Source: Dastarcus helophoroides
Taxonomy: Eukaryota; Arthropoda; Insecta; Coleoptera; Bothrideridae
Direction: 5' to 3'
Assembly (NCBI GenBank): GCA_028583605.1
Contig: CM053332.1
Coordinates: 25,410,692-25,474,691, forward strand
Length of the DNA stretch: 64,000 nucleotides
Numbering within the stretch: the stretch's first letter is position 1; every line of letters starts with the position of its first letter. Positions 46,501-57,200 of this stretch are shown one piece after another. Under the pieces are notes generated by a model, which was not told the origin of the DNA, ran no database searches, and worked only from the letters and a program-made list of their open reading frames with translations. The translations under genes and the position numbers were made by a program.

Positions 46501-48151
46501 TAATTTCGAAAAGGGGGGAAACTGAAAAAAAAGTCAAAATCTTCATAACATATTTTCAAAAACGTTTTCATGCTAAATATAAAGAAATATCTCGAAATGT
46601 TTACTTTTCTTATTAAAGAATCGATTCATATTCAAGTAAAAGGAAATGTTTGAAAAACAAATCGAAATTTTGTGTTAATATTTAAGAAATTATTGCTTTA
46701 ATTTCTCAAATTTAAACACAAAATTTGATGATGGTTGTTAAAAAATAAAAGTCAAAGTTTGTAGAGAAAGTTTTTAGGATAGCTATCTCCGAGGGGTCGA
46801 TCGGTGGACGGTAAACGACAACAGATTGTCAAAATAGGAGGTTCTCCTAATCTTCTTTGGAAATTTCATAGCGCGACTACTTCTATCTGAGAAAAAAAAT
46901 CGAAATCTATAGAGACATGATAAGAAATTGAATTCTGAGGAAAAAAACTGTCTATAAAAAGCGAATTTTGAGGAACAATTTCTTAGAACATAAAAAATGT
47001 TCAGTGCAAGGTAATATTTTGAGATAATTGGCAAAATTTGAAAAAAAGACGCATCTTAGAAACCATCTTGACAAAAATATAATTTTGAAACACATTCAAT
47101 TTCGGAAATAATTTCGAAAAAGGAGGAAACTGAAAAACAGTCAAAATCTTCAAAACATATTTTCAAAAACGTTTTCATGCTAAATATAGAGAAATATTTC
47201 GAAATGTATATGTTTTTACTAAAGAATCAACTCGCACTCAAATAAAAGGGAATTTTTGAAAAACAAATCAAAATTTTGTGTTTAAATTTAAGATGTTATT
47301 ACTTTAATTTCTCAAATTTAAACACAAAATTTGATGATGATTGTTAAAAAATAAAAGTCAAAATTTGTAGAGAAAGTTTTTAGGACAGCTATCTCCGAGG
47401 GGTCGATCGGTGGACGGTGAACGACAACAGATGGTCAAAATAGGAGGTTCGCTTTCCCCTCTTTGGGAATTTCATAGCGCGACTACTTCTATCTTGGAAA
47501 AAAATCGAAATTTATAGAAACATAATAAAAAATTGAATTTTGAGGTAAAAAAAGTCTATAAAAAGCGAATTTTGAGGAACAATTTCTTAGAACATAAAAA
47601 ATGTTCAGTGCAAAGTAATATTTTGAAAAAAAAAACAATCAAAATTTGTAGAAAAAGCTTTTAGGACAGCTATCTCCGAGAGGTTGATCGGTGGACGGTA
47701 AACGACAACAGATGGTCAAAATAGGAGGATCCCATTCCTCTCTTTGAGAATTTCATGACGCAACTACTTCTATCTAATAAAAAAATCAAAATTTATAGAA
47801 ACGTAATAAAAAATTAAATTTTGAGATAAAAAAATATCTATAGAAAGCGAATTTTGAGGAACAATTTCTTTAAACACAAGAAATGTTCGGTAAAAGCTAA
47901 TATTTTGAGAAAATTGGCAAAGTTTGGAGAAAGAGACGAATCTGGAAAACCATTTCGACAAAAATATAATTTTGAAAAAAGTTCAATTTCGCAAATAATT
48001 TCGAGAAAGGAGGAATCTGAAAAAAAGTCAAAATCTTTAAAACATATTTTTCACAACGTTTCATGCTATATTTCTCGAAATGTTTAATTTTTTTATTAAA
48101 GAATTGAGTCATATTCCAGTAAAAGGGAATTTTTGAGAAACAAATTAAAAC

Positions 48152-48335
48152 CTTAGGTTTCAATTGGAAAAATTAAAGTAAAATTGTTAAAAAATAGAAG
48201 TCAAAATTTGTAGAGTTTCAATTGAAAAAATTAAATCAAAATTGTTAAAAAATAAAAGTCAAAATTTGTAGAGTTTCAATTGGAAAAATTAAATCAAAAT
48301 TGTTAGAAAATAAAAGTCAAAATTTGTAGAGAAAG
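48152..48335. repeat. Tandem triplication of about 70 bp
   Basis: GTTTCAATTGGAAAAATTAA through GTCAAAATTTGTAGA occurs three times in a row within one satellite C unit. It shows recent local slippage or unequal exchange. Confidence 0.85.
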
Positions 48336-48346
48336 TTTTGTAGCTA

Positions 48347-48664
48347 TGTTGGTTCGATTAAAACACAAAAACCACATTTTATTTAAACATTATATTAACT
48401 AGAAATAACAACAAAAATGGACTCTCCACATTCAAAGCCCAAACAGAACTCCTTAATTCATCATTGAATTTTTCTTCTTCACTTTCCTAAAAGTGGGGGT
48501 TCTGACGTCTTCTAGAAATAATGTTAATGGCCTTCGGGGTTATTACTTTTCTCAAAACTCTAATGACATTTGTAAGAAAGATTGTAAAATTCCAATGACG
48601 ATAAGGTCATTAGGACGTAATGATAATACTGTTTACGCCGATAGAAGGTAGAAGGTACGCTACA
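48347..48664 (-). mobile_element. Possible solo LTR of another family
   Basis: A 318-bp non-satellite segment interrupts satellite C. On the minus strand it starts TGTAGCGTACC and ends CGAACCAACA (TG...CA), with AATAAAATG near the end as a poly(A) signal. It is unrelated to the 7748 LTR. No target duplication or TATA box was found, so the call is weak. Confidence 0.4.
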
Positions 48665-50117
48665 GTATTTAGGGGTATATTTATATATTTTCAAAAAAAT
48701 AAAAATTTTAAGACAGCTATCTCCGAGGGGTCGATCGGTGGACGGTAAACGGCAACACACGGTCAAAATAGGAGGTTCACTTTCCCCTGTTTGAGAATTT
48801 TGTGGAACAACTATTTCTATGTAATAAGCTAATTAAAGGGACTTGATTTCGAAAGCACTAAATAACATGGAGGCCAAATTTAAGTTGAAAATTTAGAAGA
48901 ATTATGTGAAATATAAAATAAAATTCACAAATTTAGGGTTTAAATTAGAGAAATTAGAGTAAAACTGTAAAAAAGTAAAGGTCAACATTTGAAGGGAAAT
49001 TTTTTAGGACAGCTATCTCCGAGGGGTCGATCGGTGGACGGTAAACGGCAACACACGGTCAAAATAGAAGGTTCATTTTCCCCTGATTGAGAATTTTGTG
49101 GAACAACTATTTCTATCTAATAAGCTAATTAAAGGGATTTGATTTCGAAAGCACTAAATAACATGGAGGCAAAATTAAGTTAAAAATTTAGAAGAATTAT
49201 GTGAAATATAAAATAAAATTCACAAATTTTGGGTTTAAATTAGAGAAATTAGAGTAAAACTGTTAAAAAGTAAAGGTCAACATTTGAAGGGAAATTTTTT
49301 AGGACAGCTATCTCCGAGGGGTCGATCGGTGGACGGTAAACGGCAACACACCGTCAAAATAGGAGGTTCATTTTCCCCTGTTTGAGAATTTTGTGGAACA
49401 ACTATTTCTATCTAATAAGCTAATTAAAGGGACTTGATTTCGAAAGCACTAAATAACATGGAGGCAAAATTTAAGTTAAAAATTTAGAAGAATGATGTGA
49501 AATATAAAATAAAATTCACAAATTTTGGGGTTAAATTAGAGAAATTAGAGTAAAACTGTTAAAAAGTAAAGGTCAACATTTGAAGGGAAATTTTTTAGGA
49601 CAGCTATCTCCGAGGGGTCGATCGGTGGACGGTAAACGGCAACACATGGTCAAAATAGGAGGTTTACTTTCCCCTGGTTGAGAATTTCGTGAAACAACTA
49701 TTTATACCTAATAAGATAATTAAAGGTATTTGAATTCTAAAATACTAATAACAGGGAGACAAAACTTTAAGTTAAAAATTTAGAAGAATTATTTGAAATA
49801 TAAAATAAAATCCACAAATTTTGGGTTTAAATTAGAGAAATTAGTGTAAAACTGTTGAAAAGTAAAGGTCAAAATTTGTAGAGACATTTTTTAAGACAGC
49901 TATCTCCAAGGGATCAATCGGTGGACGGTCAACGGCAACAGATGGTCAAAGATGTTCGCCCTTCTCTCTTTGAGAATCTTAATGCAGCGACTACTTTTAT
50001 CTAATAAAGTAATCGAAATTTGTAGAAGCAAAACATGAATCTTGGAAATCATTTCGACAAAAATATAATTTTGAAAAAAGTTCAATTTCGCAAATAATTT
50101 TGAAGAAAGGGGAAACT

Positions 50118-50406
50118 CATAGAGAAACTAAGAAAGAGTATGAACTACGTGCGATTCTATGGATAGCGGACACCCCTCGTGGAAAACGGAACTAATTACC
50201 ATAAAAACAGAACACTGTAATGCCGGTAACACAGGAAACTGTATGATCGACAGTTTCCAACACTTTTTCAAATTAAATAAAAATTCCAAGCTAAAAAGGT
50301 TTTATCACATCAATAATTGGCATTAATTACGCAACTTTTGCATAATTATTACCAATTACTGATATAGTATATATATGATATGATATATGATATGTATAGT
50401 CTCTGA
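50118..50406. mobile_element. 289-bp insertion with 7-bp direct repeat
   Basis: The satellite C sequence is interrupted after GGAAACT (50111-50117) and resumes after a second GGAAACT (50407-50413). The insert contains a perfect 9-bp-arm hairpin (GGAAACTGT...ACAGTTTCC, about 50232-50256) and ends in ATATGAT-rich sequence. No convincing terminal inverted repeat, A/B boxes or coding frame, so the class is unknown. Confidence 0.6.
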
Positions 50407-50413
50407 GGAAACT

Positions 50414-51546
50414 GAAAAAAAGTCGAAATCTTCAAAATGTGGAGGGATGAATAAAGTAACCGCGGTTTTTGCTGAGAAACTTTATGTTTCTCCCGTTTTT
50501 ACTGCGTTATCTTTACTAAGGATGATCGACAAGTGAGCGAGTGCATGCCCTTATGAAGCGCCCTCTATATCCGCTTCCGTAGTGGCGGCTAATTTGAATT
50601 CAAATTTATTTACAACAAAAAATATTTACCTCATGCACTCTACAGGGAACATTGAAGACGTTTTGTGGACGAAGTAGATTTTAAGAAAAACTGCTTTGGA
50701 GGGTCATTGTTCGTTCTTCTTACTCACACAATTTAGCCCAAAATCGTAACACTTAACTAATTAAATTATATAATATTCAGTATTTAATTAAAGAAACTAA
50801 AAACTTATTAAGACATCGTCGTACAAATCTAATCTACGTTGAAAATAAACTCAACTGCAGGTAGAACGCCATCAAGGGTCATTATATGAAAAGAGGCGCT
50901 TCCGTCGCCATTTATAATAATTAAACAATGTAATGGCAGTGGTAATTAAATGGAAAGGACAAAATGCGGCATAAGTCGCTCTATCTACGGAAACAAACGA
51001 GCAACAATTGCACCTTCATTTATCTTCCCCGGAGGATTGTAAAACAATGGTTAATCTACGGCCGGCACCATCTCGCAATTACAGGGATAATTACGATCTA
51101 AGGCCGCGTTCACACCCAACGACATCGCCAGCCGAATAACAACGTTTTTCCTCATTCGTTGTCGGAACGCCGACACTCAATATTGACATTTAAATCGAAG
51201 GCGAATTACTTTCAAGACATAAGCTTTCTTTAATTTCCTTTCGGTCGAAAATAAAAAGAAATCGTATTAATCCGCAATTATGAAATCTATAATTTTTTAA
51301 TTTTTGACAAATCTGGTTTGTTTTCGTGTTTTAGTCTTTGATCAATTAGATAATATAATATAGAACCAGATATAATAGTAACTTGATCAGCTATCATATA
51401 TGTAAAGTTTTAAAGAGTTCGTGCAGCTAGCAGAATGTTGTTTTGTTGAAATTCGTCGATGCGATCATGTATATATTGAATTGTCTAGTGAGTCTTTAGT
51501 TATAAACTGGGGAGCAAATTACATCCTAACGTCTTAAGTGGTGTTA
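50414..51546. other. Short satellite C remnant then unique DNA
   Basis: After about 35 bp of satellite C the sequence is unique, with GC-richer patches and a small hairpin GAGAAAC/GTTTCTC near 50474. No coding region or RNA was recognised. Confidence 0.55.
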
Positions 51547-51550
51547 TTAT

Positions 51551-51888
51551 TGTAACAAAATGTAATTATAGAATTTAGTACCTAAGGAATTTTTCTAGAA
51601 ATATTTGACAAGGGGAAACGGCCGCGATAATGAAGCAAACGGCAGATAAACGCTCCAGATATCTCCGCAAATGATAAGCCTTATCTGCATGGATTTAGTC
51701 TAGAAAACCGGGAGGGTATATAAACGCGGTTGGCTTTCCCTCAGCTAGTTAGTTAGTTAATGAATAATTTAGTTAATTAAACTGTGTTAGTGCGTTAATT
51801 AGTCAGTTGTAGTGTTCCGGAACCAGCTTGAAATAAAAGTGGTTACAATTTACAAAGTATTAATTATTCGAACCGATAACGTGCAACA
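51551..51888 (+). mobile_element. Diverged solo LTR of the gypsy family
   Basis: Starts TGTAACAAAATG, ends AACGTGCAACA, flanked by TTAT on both sides (51547-51550 and 51889-51892), a 4-bp target duplication typical of Ty3/gypsy. It keeps the GGCCGCGATAA, GGCAGATAA and CTTATCTGC motifs, TATATAAA at 51717 and AATAAAAGTGG near the end. It is more diverged than the 12231 LTR, hence older. Confidence 0.88.
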
Positions 51889-51892
51889 TTAT

Positions 51893-53560
51893 ATTGAAAG
51901 AATCCTACGTGCAAACTCCCAGTAAGAAGGTTATGTCTTCTTTAAACATTGTCCCCATAGATCTCACGCTAGTGTGAGATCTATGGTTGTCCCCTATCCT
52001 TATTCTTTGTGTCCTATTCTTACACGTTTGGGCCCTTTGCTTATCGTCTTTGTCAGATAATTTATTTACTTAGTAAATGGAAAAAAGTTATTGACTTTTT
52101 CTAGCTAAAATATTAGTTTAAGAGTATCTCCTTTTTCGTCAAAATCACTCCAGTAATCGAACCGTGAAAAGCGAACAAACAGGCAGATAAACACACTTTC
52201 GTATTTCTAAATTAGTACATTCCAACAACAAATATATTAACGCCTCCACTAAATATCGTATTAGTTACAAAATATTAGGTCAAAAATTAATAGATAGCGA
52301 TTATAAACAACAATAACGCGGTACCTAGCAGAGATAATAAATCAGGATGTAATATTATTATTAATTAAATCATATTAGGATATGCATGGGTCATATAGGC
52401 GAGTGTTAAGTTGAATATAACGGGCTTAGACCCAACGGTCTGAGATTGAAACCAGCTGGCCAGAATTGAGTACCCTAGGGCGTAAAATGTGCTCTTAATT
52501 GGACCCCTGCAGCTATGATATTCCCTGCTGTTTCGGGCCCAGGGACAAACACAAACATAATCAAACCGTAGGAAATATTTTTATTGCATATTTCCTAGAA
52601 ATTATAGATATTTAACCAACGTCGAACCACCCAAACGAGGTTTTCTGTGTTTCAAAACTCTCATGGAGAAATTTGCGTGCGTAACGCCGTCGAAGTTGAT
52701 AACAATCTCGAGATTGAGATGTATCTCAGAGGCGGGCAATATGGCGGTCACCCCGTGAAATAAAGTTAAAAAGAAGATCGCGTCGTCGACACGGCAAAGA
52801 CATAACTCTCGATGGTCGGGTTAGACAGTAGAATGGTGCTCGACCACGAAAGGACTTTAAAACGACCTACAATGATGGAGTGCATATTGTTTTGCCGGCC
52901 TGGGAAATAATGCTAGCTGCAAGAATTATTGCCGTTTTAATGCTGCAGATATGATGTATTCATTCAATACAAACTTAACTATCTCGACACGATTTGTTAA
53001 GTGCGTTCATAAATTCTTGTTAGTCAAGTACATAGCGAAATCAATAAGGATAATTGCTTAAGTTTGTTGATACTACTCTGTTCATTTAATAACAGTGATT
53101 ATCTAATTACAAACGTTGATTTAGGAGAACGATATCTAGTTCCTGTTCCGACAAAGATTCTAGAAACTGTGGCGTTATTGGGTTAAACCTTGCGTTTATA
53201 CTTTAAATCTCGACGATTTTACTCCTTTATCACATCGACATAAATAATAACTAATAATAGTTAATAGTTAATAATAAATAATACCTAATTCGTCAGCAAA
53301 ATAATCCATGGGGAAAAAATCTTCGAAAACAAACGAAAATTCTATAAAAAAACCCTTAAAATATTAGTAAATTTCTGCTCAAAAAAAGTGTCATAGATTT
53401 TTCTAGTTTATTCTTAACTTTGTTCGCAAATTTCGTTTTTATATAATTGTTGGTGAAATTTTCGATGTTCGTAGTTGCTCAAAATTCGACTGATCTTTAA
53501 AATTTTTCTCGAAATTTTATCCACCTTCTAATTTTTTTTGTAAATGAAATTGGGCGACTT
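51893..53560. other. Unique intergenic DNA
   Basis: Non-repetitive, moderately AT-rich, without recognisable exons, tRNA or transposon coding sequence. A small hairpin with flanking repeats at 51949-51994 is annotated separately. Confidence 0.55.
51949..51994. repeat. Mini-palindrome flanked by 8-bp direct repeats
   Basis: CCATAGATCTCAC and GTGAGATCTATGG are perfect 13-bp inverted arms around GCTAGT (51955-51986). TTGTCCCC lies on both sides (51949-51956, 51987-51994). This looks like an internally deleted inverted-repeat transposon or a footprint with an 8-bp target duplication, as in hAT elements. Confidence 0.6.
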
Positions 53561-53608
53561 TCCCTATAATTTTAACTTTTATTGGATAAAAGTTAAAATT
53601 ATAAGGAA
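53560..53608. repeat. Hairpin, 22-bp arms
   Basis: TTCCCTATAATTTTAACTTT and its reverse complement TAAAAGTTAAAATTATAAGG surround TTGGA, with a single mismatch over 22 bp. It sits just outside the large palindrome that starts at 53613. Confidence 0.85.
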
Positions 53609-53612
53609 GGGA

Positions 53613-54282
53613 ACCCGTTAATTATCTTATTAGATGGAAATAGTTGTTACACGAAATTCTCAAACAGGGGAAAGTAAACCTCCTATTTTGACCATCTGTT
53701 GCCGTTTACCGTCAACCGATAAACCCCTCGGAGATAGCTGTTCTGAGAAATGAGAAAGAATCTATATTTTTGGATAGTAGGTATACTATGCGGTTTCTGG
53801 CGCAATGTGGCACATTTTCCCATGTATTTTCTTATGGGAAATTCTAAGATTCCAAAACTCCCGAAAAAGACAATTACACAGCTTAAACAGTTGGTTTGAC
53901 TTGTCTAGGAGTTGGTTTGAGTTGTATAACTACTTGTCTTGGAGTTGGTTTAACTTATCCAACAGTTGGTTTAACCTGTACAGCTACTTGTTTAACAGTA
54001 GGTTTGACGTAAGCTGTGTAATTGTCTTTTTCGGTAATTTTGGAATCTTAGAATTTCCCATAAGAAAATACATGGGAAAATGTGTCACATTGCGCCAGAA
54101 ACCGCATAGTATACCTACTATCCAAAAATATAGATTCTTTCTCATTTCTTAGAACAGCTATCTCCGAGGGGCCTATCGGTTGACGGTAAACGGCAACATA
54201 TGGTCAAAATAGGAGGTTTACTTTCCCCTGTTTGAGAATTTCGTGTAACAACTATTTCCATCTAATAAGATAATTAACGGGT
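53613..54282. repeat. Large palindrome, 272-bp arms
   Basis: Arms 53613-53884 and 54011-54282 are reverse complements, equal in length, with only a handful of mismatches seen. The outer about 130 bp of each arm is satellite C core (reversed on the left, forward on the right). The inner part is non-satellite (GGTTTCTGGCGCAATGTG, CATGTATTTTCTTATGGGAA). The spacer 53885-54010 holds two copies of a roughly 54-bp unit with AGTTGGTTTGACTTGTC-like subrepeats. The 115-residue frame at 53805-54152 spans it by chance. Confidence 0.93.
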
Positions 54283-57200
54283 TTTGAATTCTAAAATTCT
54301 AATAACCGCGAGACAAAATTTGAAAATAAAAATTTAGAAGAATTATGTGAAATATAAAATAAAATGCACAAATTTTAAGTTTAAATTAATAAAATTAGCG
54401 CAAAACTGTTGAAAAGTAAAGGTCAAAATTTGTAGAATAATTTTTCAGGACAGCTATTTCCGAAGAGTCGATCGGTGGACGGTAAATGGCAATAGATGGT
54501 CGAAGTAGGAGGTTCGACCTCCTCTCTTTGAGAATCTGATGCAGTGACTACTTGTATCCAACAAAACAATCGAAATTTGTAGAAATAAAATATAAATCTT
54601 GGAAACCATTTCGACAAAAATGTTGAAAAAAGTTTAATTTGACAAATAATTTGGAATAAGAGGGAACCTGGAAAAAAAGTCGAAATGGTCATATTTTCCC
54701 AACGTTTTCATACCATATTTCTTGAAATGTTTATCTTTTTATTAAAAACTCGACTAGAAGTCACGTAAAAGGGAGAAACAAATCAAAATTTTGGATTCGA
54801 ATTTGAAAAATTAAAATAAAATTGTTAAAAAATAACAGTCAACATTTGTAGACACATTTTTTGAGATAGCTATCTTTTCTCAGGAGACGATCGGTGGACG
54901 GTAAACGACAACAGAAAGTCAAAATAGACGGTTCACTTTCCCTTGTTTGAGTATTTCGTGGGACAACTATTTCTATCTAATAAGATAATTAAAGGGATTT
55001 GAATTCAAAAATACTAATAACACGGAAGCAAAATTTTAAGTTAGCAATTTAGCAGAATTATGTGAAATATAAAATAAAATTCACAAATTTTGGGTTTAAA
55101 TTATAATAAAACTGTTAAAAAGTAAAGTTCAAAATTTGTAGAGAGATTTTTTAGGATAGCTATCTCCGAGGGGTCTATCGGTTGACGGTAAACGGCAACA
55201 GATGGTCAAAATGGGAGGTTCACTTTCCCCTGTTTGAGAATTTCGTGTAACAACTATTTCCATCTAATAAGATAATTAACGAGTTTTTGAATTCTAAAAT
55301 ACTAATAACCGCGAGACAAAATTTGAAATTAAAAATTTAGAAGAATTATGTGAAATATAAAATGAAATGCACAAATTTTGGGTTTAAATTAATAAAATTA
55401 GCGCAAAACTGTTGAAAAAAAAAGGTCAAAATTTGTAGAATAATTTTTTAGGACAGCTATCTCCGAGGAGTCGATCGGTGGACGGTAAATGGCAACAGAT
55501 GGTCGAAGTAGGAGGTTCGACCTCCTCTCTTTGAGAATCTTATGCAGTGACTACTTCTATCCAATAAAACAATCGAAATTTGTAGAAATAAAAGATGAAT
55601 CTTGGAAACCATTTCGACAAAAATGTTGAAAAAAGTTTAATTTGACAAATAATTTCGAAAAAAAGGGAAACTGGAAAAAAAGTCGAAATAGTCATATTTT
55701 TCCAACATTTTTATACCATATTTCTTGATTACTTTTTATTGAAAAATCGACTAAAAGTCACGTAAAAGGGAATTTATGAGAAACAAATCAAAATTTTGGA
55801 TTGAAATTCGAAAGATTAAAATAAAATTGTTAAAAAATAAGTCAACATTTGAAGACAAATTATTTAAGCTAGCTATCTCTTCCGAGGAGACGATCGGTGG
55901 ACGGTAAACGGCAACAGAAGGTCAAAATAGGTGGTTCACTTTCCTTTGATTGAGTATTTCGTGGAACAACTATTTTTATCTAGTAAGATAATTAAAGGGA
56001 TTTGAATTCAAAAATACTAATAACATGGAAGCAAAATTTTAAGTTAGCAATTTAGCAGAATTATGTGAAATATAAAATAAAATTCACAAATTTTGGGTTT
56101 AAATTATAATAAAACTGTTAAAAAGTAAAGTTCAAAATTTGTAGAGAGATTTTTTAGGATAGCTATCTCCGAGGGGTCTATCGGTTGACGGTAAACGACA
56201 ACAGATGGTCAAAATAGGAGGTTCACTTTCCCCTGTTTGAGAATTTCGTGTAACAACTATTTCCATCTAATAAGATAATTAACGGGTTTTGATTCTAAAA
56301 TACTAATAACCTCCAGACAAAATTTAAAATTAAAAATTTAGAAGAATTATGTGAAATACAAAATAAAATCCACAAATTTTGGTTTTAAATTAATAAAATT
56401 AGCGCAAAACTGTTGAAAAGTAAAGGTCAAAATTTGTAGAATAATTTTTCAGGACAGCTATCTCCGAGGGGTCGATCGGTGGACGGTAAATGGCGACAAA
56501 TGGTCAAAGTAGGAGGTTCACCCCCCCTCTTTGAGAACCTTAGGCAATGACTACTTCTAACCAATAAAATAATCGAAATTTATAGAAATAAAAGATAAAT
56601 CTTGGAAACCATTTCGACAAAAATGTTGAAAAAAGGTTAATTTCATAAATAATTTCGAAATTGTCGAAATATTCATATTTCTCTAATATTTCCATGCCAT
56701 ATTTCTTAAAATGTTTACTTTTTTTTATTATAAAATCGATTAAAAGTAAAAGGGAATTTTTGAGAAACGAATCAAAATTTTGGATTCGAAAAATTAAAAT
56801 AAAATTTTTAAAAAATAACAGTTAACATTTGTAGACACATTTTTTAGGATAGCTAGAGATAGCTATCCTAAAAAATGTGTGAAGAGATTCCCAGGAGACG
56901 ATCGGTGGATGCTAAACGGCAACAGAAGGTCAACATAGACGGTTCACTTTCCCTTGTTTGAGTATTTAGTGGACAACTATTTCTATCTAATAAGATAATT
57001 AAAGGAATCTGAATTCGAAAATACTAGTAACATGGGGGCAAAATTTTAAGTTAAAAATTTAAAAGAATTATGTGAAATATAAAATAAATTTGACAAATTT
57101 TGGGTTTAAATTAAAGAAATTGAAGTAAAACTATTAAAAAGTAAAGCTCAACATTTGTAGAGAAATTTTTGAAACAGTTATCTCCGAAGGGGTCAATCGG

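Noticed and set aside
52400..52560. Possible old SINE or non-coding RNA (GGTCTGAGATTGAAACC)
   Set aside because: No box motifs, tail, fold or repeated copy could be shown.
53805..54152. 115-residue open frame across the palindrome
   Set aside because: It spans both arms and the spacer, has no domain, and reflects chance absence of stops.
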